A stretch of DNA of 51,238 nt, taken from positions 67,464 through 118,701 of the forward strand of contig WELA01005182.1 of assembly GCA_009602735.1 (NCBI GenBank). The letters are read 5' to 3'. Position numbers and translations under genes: made by a program. Position 1 is the first letter of the stretch. Each line of letters begins with the position of its first letter. Origin of the DNA: Mesotaenium endlicherianum. Its lineage: Eukaryota; Streptophyta; Zygnematophyceae; Zygnematales; Mesotaeniaceae. Of this stretch, positions 42,721 through 51,238 are shown piece by piece. Below the pieces are notes generated by a model that saw only the letters and a list, made by a program, of their open reading frames with translations, did not search any database and had not been told where the DNA came from.

Positions 42721-42960
42721 CGCGGCCTGCAATGGGTGCCTCCTCCTTGGCAGCTGCTGCCAGCTGCACTGCACCGCCTGCCTGAGGTCGCGAGTTAGGA
42801 AAAAGAAATGGCGACCGGAACTCCCTGGGTCGCTGTGAGGCGCGGCCTGCGATGGGTGCCTCCTCCTTGGCAGCTGCTGCCAGCTGCACTACACCGACTG
42901 CCTGAGGTCGCAAGCTAGGAAAAAGAAATGGCGACCGGAACTCCTTGGGCCGCTGTGAGG
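42721..42960 (-). repeat. 2 x 120-bp tandem repeat in the methyltransferase-RT linker of D
   Basis: CGCGGCCTGCRATGGGTGCC begins units at 42,721 and 42,841; they differ at a handful of sites. Each encodes 40 residues including QRPREFRSPFLFP and AAAAKEEAPIAGR. Confidence 0.85.
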
Positions 42961-43906
42961 CCTCCTCTCTCCTGCGTCCCCCGCCCAGCAAACCAGATCC
43001 GTCACGGGCCGGCGGTGGGGACCGATGGCGTGCGCGAGCCTGCGGGGCAGGCCCCTCGCGCTGAGAATGCCACGCGGTGCCGGGCGGAGCCTGGTTGTCA
43101 TCGTCAGGGGAGTCCTCGTCTATGGCGTCAGCAGGCCAAGGCAGCTCTGGGTGGCGTGCCTTCGCGTAAAGAGGTGCCAAGGCCTGTGTCTGAAGCAGGA
43201 TCCAGGTGAGCACGTGGACGTCAATCGCCTGGCCCAGGAGACGAATGCGGTTCACCTCTGTGAAAACGTCTAGCTCTGTGAGATGTGGCGGGAAGCCCAT
43301 GGCGCGTTCCATCTCCGTTGGGCGAGGCCTGTCAAACATGCCAGTCTCCAGGTCAATGACCATCCCGCACTGAGCGCTCACAAAGGCATTGCTGTCGTAG
43401 CGGCTGACAAAGGTGGGGAGCGCTCGAGTAACGTCTTGAAGGACCTCGCATCGCGCTTGCAAGGGATGTGGCAGCACCGTCACCCGCTGCGCCAGCCGAG
43501 GGGCATCGAGGATGGAGTCGACGTTGCGCGTGTGGCGCCAATGGGCGGCGGCTAAGGCCTCAAGCGTGCCTGGCATTGCCAGGTTGGTGAAGTAGGCGCG
43601 CACAAGGTGCGCGAACGAGCCAATCAAGGCAGCATTAATGACGACCTTGCGACCAACGTAGCTGCTGCAGAGGGCAAAGTCGGCACTGACGTCGGGCCTG
43701 TGGTTGTGGCGTGCAGCCACGTTCTCCACGACCCATGCAAGAGTGTGCGGCGGCTGACGGTCCTCCACCATGTTGAGGACGCAGAGCAGGTGCCAGAAGA
43801 GCGCCGTGCGAGGGTCACTGAGTGCTCTGCCACGCCCAGCTCTAGAAAATCCTTGGCACTCCCAACCTGCGATGATGAGATCAATGGGCCCAAGGCAAGT
43901 GACATG

Positions 43907-43914
43907 CTCGACGG
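43907..43914. repeat. hAT target-site duplication, left copy
   Basis: CTCGACGG, repeated exactly at 48,136-48,143. Confidence 0.9.
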
Positions 43915-44701
43915 CAAGGTTACGCCGTACGCCGTACTGGCCGACCCTCGTACGCTAAATCAAGCGTACTGAACGAGTACGCACGTACTAAGCGAACGAA
44001 GTAAAATTCACGCGTGCGCCGCCCGGATACGGTTCGGCGCGATTGACGCCTTCACTATCAGGTTGTTTAGCTTTGGAAGTCAGAATAATCGCGTCGGAAT
44101 CGTGAAAACTTCCTAAATTTGCACGCCAAAGTTTTTTGCGTTTGCCGACATTGTTTGCAACTGCTTCTGTGCACATACGAAACCCCTTTGAGACTAAGTC
44201 TGAGGCCGCCTCCTAGTGAGGCCATTTTCCTCATTCGTTTCATTTTTATCCATTTGGTAAGTTCGCTATCTTCGGTTACCCCTTCGCTCTTGCATTGTCT
44301 TGCTTGCATTTTGATTGGGTCGTTGTTAGTCATCAAATCAATCCGTTTTGGGGGTTTATCCGGAGTTCTTTCATGTTTATTAAAATGCTCACTGTTTTTT
44401 ATGTCTCTATATGTAGGTCCCGAAGCTAAGAAGTAGCTGAAGATTTCTTGCTGCAGATGTATTACATCGCTTGTCAACACCTGCAGTAGCAAGTGAGATT
44501 CCCCCCTGCTCCATCTCTCCCGTTCTTTGTGTATTTGAATGCAAATTGAAGATATCATTGAATGTGCTAGGTTGCAAATGTGAATCCTATTCTCTTTCAT
44601 GGAACTTTCAGAAGGCGTACTATTGCCCAGCTTCACCTGCTGGGCCACAGGATGCTCTTGTTGCTGCCCTGCACGCTTTGGAGGCCTGGAGCACGTGGGT
44701 G

Positions 44702-45980
44702 GTTGTCCAGAGAGGGAGAGGGAAGGAGGGAGAGAGGGAGGGAGGGAGGGAGGGACGGCGGGGAGGGGGAGGGGGAGGGGGAGGAGAAGGCGGGAGGGAG
44801 GGAGGGAGGCTTGGGGCTGGTCGACTCGATGCTGACAGGTCGCCGCGGGCCCATTGGGGATGGGAGCGAGAGTGGGCGACGCTGCTGCAGCCATGGGAGG
44901 TTTGGGCAGCTTCGGGTTTTGGGCCGTCTGGAGCCTTCTGGCGCAGCGGCTCTGCTCATTTGTTCCCTGACAAAGTCGGGGGCAGGGGGAGGGAGGCAAG
45001 GGGGAGTGCGGAAGAGAGCATGGAGGGGGAGGGTGGGAGGGGTTAAAGCGGGGCAGGGAGCCAGGGGTGGACGGAGAGAGCGAAAAGCTTGGGAAGGGGG
45101 AGGAAACATGGAGAGAGGTAGAAAGATAAAGAGGGAGCAAGGGTGGGAAGAAATGAGGGAGGGAGGAGCGAGGGAGCGAGGGAGGCTGCAAGGGAAGGAG
45201 GTAGCAAGGGAGGGAGTAATAATGAGCGAGAGTTAGGGGAGGGAGGCCAAGTGGGGAAGGGTTGTAGAGGGGTTGAGAATGGGGATAGGATGACTGGGAC
45301 GGAGGGTGGGTGGGAGGGTGGGGAAAGGGAAGAGACAGCACGGGGCAGCAAGAGACCAAAGGAGAGAGGAAAGGAAACGGAAGGAGAGAAAGAGTTTGCG
45401 GGAGGGAGGGGAAGAGAGCACATTAGAGAGGGTGGCAGGGAAAGGAGCAAGGGAGGAGGGTGGTGCAGCAAGAAAGTGGTTAAGGGAGGGAAGGACAGAG
45501 AGAGGGGAGGAGAGGGTGAATAGAAGAGGGAGGGAAAGAGGCAAGTAGGCAGTGCGATAGAGAGGGAAAGAGAGTGGAATGGAGGAGGGAGGGAGGGAGG
45601 GGTTAGAGAGAGAGAAGGGCGTGCAAGTCATTGATTGTGTGCACGCACGCGCACACACACACACATGCGTGCACACACACACAGAGAGAGAGAGTGGGGG
45701 GGAGGGGCAGGTGGAGGGGGAGGCTGTTCAATCAAGCGAGGAATGGAGAGAAAAGGGGAGGGAGAGAAGGAGCTATTGAGCAAGGGAGGTATGGGGGAAC
45801 AGCGAGGGAGCGAGCGAGGACGCAAGGGTGGGTGGGAGGGAGGGAGGGAGGAAGACAGAATGCAAGGAGGGGAGCAAGGAGGGCGGGAGGGATTGAGGGT
45901 GGCAGCTAGGGAGGGAGGGTTGGTGGGAGGGAAAGAGTAAGCAAGGGAGGGAGCGAGGGAGGGAGGGCTGGCCGCCTGCT
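44702..45980. repeat. Strand-asymmetric purine (GGGA)-rich repeat tract inside the hAT element
   Basis: About 1.3 kb in which the plus strand is overwhelmingly G and A, with many GGGAGGGAGGGAGG runs that fit G-quadruplex and triplex-forming patterns. A CA/CG dinucleotide run lies near 45,643-45,682. Open frames across it (up to 430 codons, minus strand) follow from the composition and are not genes. Confidence 0.85.
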
Positions 45981-46135
45981 AGAGAGAGGTAGAAGGCCGT
46001 TACACTTGCACGACCCACACAGCTCGCTGTGAGGAGGGCCATCTGGCGGAAAGTGGTGCGGGATCACTAGCGCCCTCTCCTTGCTTTGACTATCAGGGGA
46101 CGCGTGTGGTCGTCAATGGCAGCAGTCGTCCCCCC

Positions 46136-46680
46136 CCCCGGGCCTCGCCTGCGTGCATGGGGGCCCGCATGCGCGGGGCAACAGCAGCAGAATCGGCTGT
46201 CTGCCCCAGCTTGGTGTGTGCGAAGGGGGAAAACGGCAGCAGCTGCATGCAAGGGCTCTTCCTTGCACTTTGGTGGGCTTTAGCAGGGGCCCCACAACAG
46301 TGGCTCACCCCTCTATCGTCGTGTGGGGGAGGGGGGTTCTGTGCAGGGAGTTGTGTGTGCAAGGCGATGGGAGCGGTGGCCCACTACCTGGTCTGGCGTG
46401 TGTGAAGGTGTGAAGGGGGGCTGTTCAGGGCATGGGTTACTCACAGTCAATGTGCGGGACTGGGGCTGCCTGCATTCAAGTTTTCTGCAGGTTGGGGGGC
46501 GGTTCAAGGGCTCTCTGGGGGGTGTGGCGACAACAAATGCTCCCCTTTGGTCTTATCTTAGCGTGGCTTTGGCGCAAGTGACATGCAGGGGCTGATTTCT
46601 TGCTTGCGACTGCCTGCGTGGGGCAACGCCTATGGCTGCCTTACTCTGGTCTAGCTTCTGGGGGGGGGGGCAGGTCGACG
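46136..46680. other. GC-rich interior of hAT element, no gene
   Basis: Short overlapping frames in all phases and G-rich runs (GGGGGGGGGG near 46,661). No motif recognised. Confidence 0.4.
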
Positions 46681-46729
46681 ACAGCGGCCACAAGTGTTGG
46701 TGAGTGCATGCCTAATTGTGTACGTGTCA

Positions 46730-47100
46730 TGTGCGTGCGTGGGCACTTGGGAGGGAGTGCTAGCCTCTCTCCCTCTTTCAGTGTGTGCATGTGTGTCTGT
46801 GCGTGTGTGCGTATGTGCGTGTGTGTTTGTGCAAGCAAGATGTTGCGGGGGCGAGAGCGCGCGGCAGGCATGTGTGTGTGCAAGTACGGGTGTGCGTGTG
46901 CACGTGTGTGTCCGTGTGTGTGTGTCTTTGCATGTTCGCCTGTGCGCAATCGCGCTTGCGTGTGCGTGTGCGTGTGTGTGTGTGTGTGTGTCTGTGTGTG
47001 CGTGCGCGGGTGCGGGTATGTACGCATGCGCACGTGCGGGGGTGTGTGCATGCCTGTGTATGAGGGTCATGTGCATGTTTGTATGTTTGTATGTGTAAGT
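46730..47100. repeat. GT-rich (TGTG/TGCG) microsatellite tract
   Basis: Alternating purine-pyrimidine sequence on the plus strand, TGTGTGTGCGTGTG type, prone to Z-DNA. It opens frames on both strands that encode only Cys/Val or His/Thr runs. Confidence 0.85.
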
Positions 47101-48060
47101 AGAGGAAGAGGAGGTGGAGGAGCTTCCTAGTGCTGCAACTGCAGGAAGAAGAAGAGCAAGATCTAAATGTCGCTAGCTAGCTAGTAGCATGTACATAATG
47201 TAATGTTTAAGAAATAAACCTCTTTTGAAATTTGAATCTATTTGGTACACTAAATCTTGATGCAATGTTGCATATTTTGTGAATGATGTACATTGCATGA
47301 AGTGCTCATTAGAAGAGGAAAATGTGGTGCACTGAGGAGTATGCATGACATATTTACAGAAATATTGAGCCAATAAATTCAAATTAGAGTGTCCATTCCA
47401 TGTATACGTAATTTGGAGTCATGACACACACGTAGATAAGAAGTTGTTATGAACTCATCCATTGCGGCACATGATTCCCCATTATATAAGTTGGTACACA
47501 TGATTTGTCATTAAGTTAGGTAAATCTTCGAGTTTGTTTATGAAAAGGATGTATCATGACAAATTAAAGATATGTCATCATAAAAATAAAAGCAAGACAT
47601 TGGTGTGAAAGTTAGAGGAGAACCGAACGAACATTTTTGGTCTGTGGAAATTAGAGAGGGAGGCTCCGTACAACAATGTGAATGGTAATGCCCATCTTGT
47701 ACTCGCGTGAGTAGTTTTAGCGAAAGTAAGTGAAAAAGTGACGGGTTGTCACTTAGGTAACTATACAAGCCCACCTTGCGATCTGAAATTGTGTCTTTGG
47801 CAATCTAGTTCGGCTCCGCTCCTTACATTAGATGACGGGGTTTCACATCCGCCTGCTGGCAACCGTGTGAAGGTGAGACACATAAAAGTTTTTCGGACGG
47901 CAGTGAACGCATCCGGTCAGCCGAAAAAAACAGTCAGTCTTGATCAAAAAGTTGACTGCCATGACGTTGTACTTTTGCACGCGTGACCGACATTGAACAT
48001 CAACATCAGCGCTATATAACGTCGACGACGTCGTGACTTGGCGTACTTAGCGAACTAGCC
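47101..48060. other. AT-rich distal interior of hAT element, no gene
   Basis: No open frame of note; composition drops sharply from the GC-rich neighbour. Confidence 0.45.
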
Positions 48061-48135
48061 ATAATTTTTATGCGGCGAATTAAGCGAACTAGCGTATTAG
48101 TCGAACTAAGCGAACAAGCGTACGGCGTAACCCTG

Positions 48136-48143
48136 CTCGACGG
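48136..48143. repeat. hAT target-site duplication, right copy
   Basis: CTCGACGG, identical to 43,907-43,914. Confidence 0.9.
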
Positions 48144-48863
48144 TGATGTCGCGGATGTCCATGGGCCAGTCCGTCTGTGTGCGGCGAAAGGCGTGCGCAG
48201 GAAGGAGGTCTGGGCCCGCTCGTGGCACAGAGTCATCTGCCAACGGGCCACCTGTAGAGCCTCAAAGTCGGGGTCCACGTAGACGTAGTGGCGCACGGGA
48301 ATGCCGGCCTGCAAAGTTGCTAGCAGCCCTGTGGCGAGTCCGGCGAAGAGCTCAACGAGCACAATGCCGCCGGGCCGCTCGTCGAGCGGGTCGGCACAGA
48401 TGCGTGTCAGCAGCGAGCGGCACCCCACGGCAGGATCGCCAGGCTGCGCGGGAGGCGGATAGGTACGCTCAGCACTGTGCTGATGTGGCGCCATGCGGAG
48501 CGCAGCCACAGCGCGCTCCGCGTAGTCGCGCGTGAGACCTGGAATGCGGTCCGCAATGGGCAGGGGACGCCCCTCCCAAGCGTGGGCCTGATAGGAACGC
48601 CACCTCATACGGGCGTCCTGCAAGGCTTCCGATGGCACAGCGCGGGCCTGACGCCGAGCCATGCGAACGCACAGCTGCTGCCATCGGCCACGCTGAGCGA
48701 GGTCGTCCTGGTGCAAGGCTGCATGAGCCAACTGGTCCAGAACGGGCCGCTGAGGCAGATAGGGGTGCGGATCAAAGTAGGCGCGCTGGCGCTCACGCAT
48801 AACCTCAGCGGGGACTATGCAGACGGATCGCTCGAGGCTGTCCACCACCTTCCGTGGTCGCAC
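48136..48863 (-). pseudogene. DNMT3-like methyltransferase, N-terminal part (SAM-binding motif I), in pol of D
   Basis: Minus strand from 48,863: an Arg/Gln-rich lead-in, then IVLVELFAGLATGLLATLQ (motif I, near 48,330-48,370) and AGIPVRHYVYVDPDFEALQ. The layout matches DNMT3 motif I-II (LFDGIATG, then a short spacer and I/V-x-x-Y). A 1-nt shift near 48,190 moves the frame to DWPMDIRDITVE, which runs up to the hAT insertion and continues at 43,914. The domain shares its frame with the protease upstream. In DNMTs, motif I binds the methyl donor. Confidence 0.83.
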
Positions 48864-50363
48864 GAGCTGGCGCAGGGCTAGCTGGACTCGCGGGTGGGGC
48901 TACCCTTGCGGAGCAAGCTCGACGCGCGGATGCCGGAGATGCGGCATGAGCTTTGCTCGTGTGGCTGTTGTGAACGGGTGGCAAGCGAGCGTCCTGCCAC
49001 CTATGTGTGCCACCTTCTGAGGAGGCGATCCCGAGGGGCCGTTGCCTGCGATGTGGCTGCGTGGGACGCCGGCGCGGCGAGCCGCAGGGTCGAGGTACAG
49101 GGCGTGATGCGCCCGTGACGAGAAATGCGTGTCGTCGTAGTCTGGGAGAGGGCGCAAAGGTGGCGTGCCTCCTTGCTCCCGAGTGTCGTCATACGAGGGC
49201 GTGCACTCCCTGTCATTGTATGGCGGGGTGATGGAGCGGGTCCGCGGCTCGCAAAGGGGAGTGACCTCTCGCGCCTCACGCAGGGGCGTGAGCGACCGTG
49301 AGCGCCTCGTCTCGCGGAAAGGAGTGGTCTCTCGAGCGGGCCCAATGGTCGGCCTGGTGCGGTGTGCGTATCGCAGGGGCGGATTGGCGCAGGTAGACGG
49401 GCCTGCACGCAGTGAATCGCGGATGCTGCTCCGAGGCTCCTGCTAGCGTACTCGAGGCGTGGCAGTGCTGGAAGAAGCTGCTGCCGCGCGGGCGCAGGCG
49501 AACAAGTGCCTAACGCGGCACTTGTGGAGCAGTCATGGGACACGAGACGGCTGGGTCCAGCTGCGGCGGTGCGGGCCCAGCTGGACCGGACCGCGGCCTC
49601 CTTTGGCAGGTCGCTGAAACCGGGCGGACCTGTAGGCCTGCGCCAAACGTGCGTCGTGGGCGTAGGTGGCCGAGGCTCCTCCGACGGCTGCGCGAGGTAC
49701 TCCTCCGCAGACTCCTTGGAAAGCTGCTCCCACTGCTCCTCCTCCTTGGTCGTCGAATTTGCCTGGATAGGCGGCCTGCCGCATGGCCTCCTCTTTTGAT
49801 GCCGTGATGCGAGGCCAGGAGTCGCCAGTCTGGTGCGATGCACGTCGAGAAGGCGGCTGAGAGTCCATACTGGATGGCCACGCCAACGGGTACGTCGTGG
49901 CGTACGCGGACGTCGGTCCTCGGTGAAGACCCGCTGCAAGACGCCGAGGCCGTGGCAGCGGTGGGGTAGCCGTCGCGGAGTCATAAGCAAGGACTACGGC
50001 AGCGACGGCGGTACGGGCAACGGCAAGAGGCTTGATGGCATCCTTTGCCATTTGCCGCATCCTGGCGCGGTGCGCTGCGCAAATGCGTATCTGCTCTCGG
50101 GCCTGGACTGCCAAGACATCTGCCTGCTCCTGTGACGTGAGGTGGAGCTCTGCGCTGGGCAGGTCCGGCTCCTCATTTTGCAGCTCAAGCAAGTCCTCTC
50201 CCACAGAGATCTCCTCGCCCTCGGGCTTTCCCTTATCGATCTAGACCACTGGCCGGCCGTTGCCCAGCCCCATGAAGGCGTAGAGAGCGGACACCGCTGG
50301 GCGGCGATCAACAACGTCGAGGGGCAAGGACGCCGTGCGCGTCCCTCCTGACTGCCAATCAGG
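48864..50363 (-). pseudogene. Protease-methyltransferase linker region of pol D
   Basis: Continues the protease frame, with TAG at 50,241 and later frame changes. 50,204-49,900: GEDLLELQNEEPDLPSAELH and a helical stretch AREQIRICAAHRARMRQMAK. About 49,790-49,650: a charged segment STTKEEEQWEQLSKESAEEY. 49,340-49,130: a repeating Arg/Thr/Pro pattern (RSRSLTPLREAREVTPLCEP), likely disordered. No enzymatic motif recognised. The linker could carry cleavage sites separating protease from methyltransferase. Confidence 0.55.
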
Positions 50364-50837
50364 TCAATTGAAGACCCGCTTTCCCCAGTTGTCGATTGAG
50401 GCGCCAATGGGAAAGAGCACGTCCTGCCCTAGTAGTACGTTGAAGGACTTTGAAGGAGTGACGAGCGCGTGCCGATGGATGGTTGTCTCGTCTGCAGTGC
50501 CCGGACGGAGAGTGAATTGCAGGGCCAGCCTTGTGCGACCTGTGACGGACTCGGAGGTGCCGGCCGCGATGTTGATGAGCGTCGGCGAGTCCTCCAAGTT
50601 GGCCAAAGAGAGCCCCAGCCAACGGAAGTAGCGCAGGCTGATGAGAACCGGCTGCGCGCCCGTGTCAAACATGATGCGCTGCGGCGCCTGAGTGTTGACG
50701 AGCACGATCCCCTGCAAATTATCCAAAAACGCGGCGTTAGGAGTGCGGATCATCCTGCGCTCATGCGCAAGGCATGCTGGTGCAAATTGCACCGCGGTGG
50801 CGGCATCGGCCGTAAACCAGCCAATGGCAGCGCGCAC
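50364..50837 (-). pseudogene. Aspartic protease of element D
   Basis: IVLVNTQAPQRIMFDTGAQP carries the D-T-G-A active site (near 50,660), and VLLGQDVLFPIGA near 50,430 is the second conserved strand of retropepsins. The polyprotein frame is open from 50,837 to a TGA at 50,364. It would mature the Gag-Pol precursor. Sequence is distant from the proteases of A, B and C. Confidence 0.8.
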
Positions 50838-50852
50838 AGTGTCTGCGCGTGA

Positions 50853-51238
50853 TCAGAGCAGCAACTGAGCGGCTTGCCATGTCGCCTCTAAGGAAACGCC
50901 GAGCTCCGCGAAGGACACCGCCGGCATGCGCTGCAGCGCCAGCGAGATGGCTTTGGCGTCGAGCTGCACCGTCGTCATTGGCGAGGCGAGCACGCGTGAC
51001 GCGGGCTCCGCTGGGGCTGCTGGCGTCTCCAGCACGCAAAACAAACGGGGCAAGCGCGGCACCTCCTTCGTCCGTCGTCCCTGGTTTGGCCCGTTGCGCT
51101 TCTGCGGCGCTGCGGGCCAGCCGGCTGGTGCCTCGAGCGTGTGCTCGCGGCTCGCGCGACCGATTGCAAAGCGGCTGTCAAGGGGCTGCGTGCGTGCGCA
51201 GCGAGCCAAAATGGCAGCTGCTGGCGCAGCCGCAGAGC
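50853..51238 (-). pseudogene. Upstream polyprotein segment of D (probable gag end), cut by window edge
   Basis: Open on the minus strand to a TGA at 50,853 in the same frame as the protease. It is basic and Pro/Ala-rich (PAGWPAAPQKRNGPNQGR), then LDAKAISLALQRMPAVSFAE. No zinc knuckle is visible in the part present. It probably precedes the protease in the polyprotein; the identity as gag is inferred from position. Confidence 0.5.

Larger units (their letters stand above)
42638..43914 (-). pseudogene. DNMT3-like cytosine-5 DNA methyltransferase, C-terminal part, in pol of D
   Basis: Transfers methyl groups from SAM to cytosine in DNA. From the hAT junction: motif IV IDLIIAGWECQGFSRAG with the catalytic Cys (usual P-C is E-C here), motif VI AWVVENVA, then RAYFTNLAMPG, comparable to R-Y-F-W-G-N-L-P-G of DNMT3. 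Motif IX/X: PTEMERAMGFPPHLTE, very like TEMERVFGFPVHYTD of DNMT3A, and RIRLLGQAIDVHVLTWILL. A Pro/Ala-rich linker with a 120-bp tandem duplication follows, ending at TAG 42,638, in the same frame as RT. The domain is therefore part of the Pol polyprotein, not a separate gene. Together with 48,136-48,863 the methyltransferase would have motifs I, IV, VI, VIII-X. Confidence 0.85.
43915..48135. mobile_element. Non-autonomous hAT-type DNA transposon (4,221 bp) inserted in the methyltransferase of D
   Basis: Ends: CAAGGTTACGCCGTACGC (43,915-43,932) and, inverted, CAGGGTTACGCCGTACGC (48,118-48,135), 17 of 18 matching. The flanking 8-bp duplication CTCGACGG is perfect, the hallmark size for hAT. Subterminal regions repeat AAGCGAAC and GTACG words, as in hAT transposase-binding regions. 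Excising the element and one duplication joins the methyltransferase in frame (DITVE|HVTCLG). No transposase is recognisable inside: the interior is purine-rich repeats, CA/GT repeats and AT-rich DNA. Cut-and-paste movement would need a transposase from elsewhere. Confidence 0.9.
38745..51238 (-). mobile_element. Ty3/gypsy element D encoding a DNMT3-like methyltransferase and a PHD-like finger
   Basis: Minus-strand order from the right edge: end of gag, aspartic protease, linker, cytosine methyltransferase, RT, RNase H, integrase, PHD-like finger, stop, G-rich polypurine tract. Most of the polyprotein lies in one reading frame, broken by nonsense codons. A hAT transposon (43,915-48,135) splits the methyltransferase. 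The 3' LTR is absent: sequence switches to LTR fragment E4 exactly at the polypurine tract. The 5' LTR and most of gag lie beyond the window. RT precedes integrase, as in Ty3/gypsy. This copy is defective. Confidence 0.88.

Noticed and set aside
44067-45359. 430-codon open frame on the minus strand in the hAT interior
   Set aside because: It runs through the GGGA-rich tract; long Pro/Ser/Leu runs come from base composition, and frames are open in several phases.
46600-47130. Overlapping Cys/Val- and His/Thr-rich open frames on both strands
   Set aside because: They are simple translations of GT/CA repeats.
1-51238. tRNA, rRNA or other structural RNA genes
   Set aside because: I saw no cloverleaf, rRNA core motif or snRNA motif; the only tRNA-related words are the retrotransposon primer-binding sites.

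Overview
The window reads as nuclear DNA of a green-lineage (streptophyte) eukaryote. One host gene can be modelled well: a plant-type receptor-like cytoplasmic kinase (31,287-34,108) split by GT-AG introns. Almost everything else is retrotransposon sequence whose primer-binding sites match plant initiator-Met tRNA. A DNMT3-like methyltransferase sits inside a Ty3/gypsy element. As I recall, retrotransposon-borne DNMTs are known from charophytes, so a charophyte alga such as Chara is my best guess; this is inference. Four single N bases mark collapsed gaps, and at least one gap region is clearly misassembled.

Layout. 1-2,900: 5' end of a minus-strand Ty3/gypsy element (A: LTR, PBS, gag, -1 frameshift site, protease), cut by the left edge. 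2,901-9,751: decayed coding-like tracts, including a BAH-like fragment, an unknown minus-strand tract and an unknown multi-exon tract. 9,752-25,351: an older minus-strand element of the same family (B) with gag, protease, RT, RNase H, integrase, chromodomain and an extra coiled-coil ORF before the 3' LTR. B is interrupted by a young plus-strand chromovirus (C, 12,775-18,963) and by an unrelated solo LTR (19,229-19,815). 25,352-31,286: gag-like remnants, a MITE and featureless DNA. 31,287-34,108: the kinase. 34,406-38,744: five related LTR copies or fragments (E0-E4) of another family, one with PBS and gag start. 38,745 to the right edge: minus-strand element D.

Element D is the most notable object. 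Its polyprotein order is (gag end) - protease - long linker - DNMT3-like cytosine methyltransferase - RT - RNase H - integrase - PHD-like finger. The methyltransferase is split by a 4,221-bp non-autonomous hAT transposon with 18-bp terminal repeats and a perfect 8-bp target duplication; removing it restores the reading frame at the join. A chromatin-modifying enzyme and a chromatin-reader-like finger in one element suggest control of the methylation state and insertion site of its own copies. This copy is dead: several in-frame stops, an Asn in the RT active site, and two lost zinc ligands in the finger.
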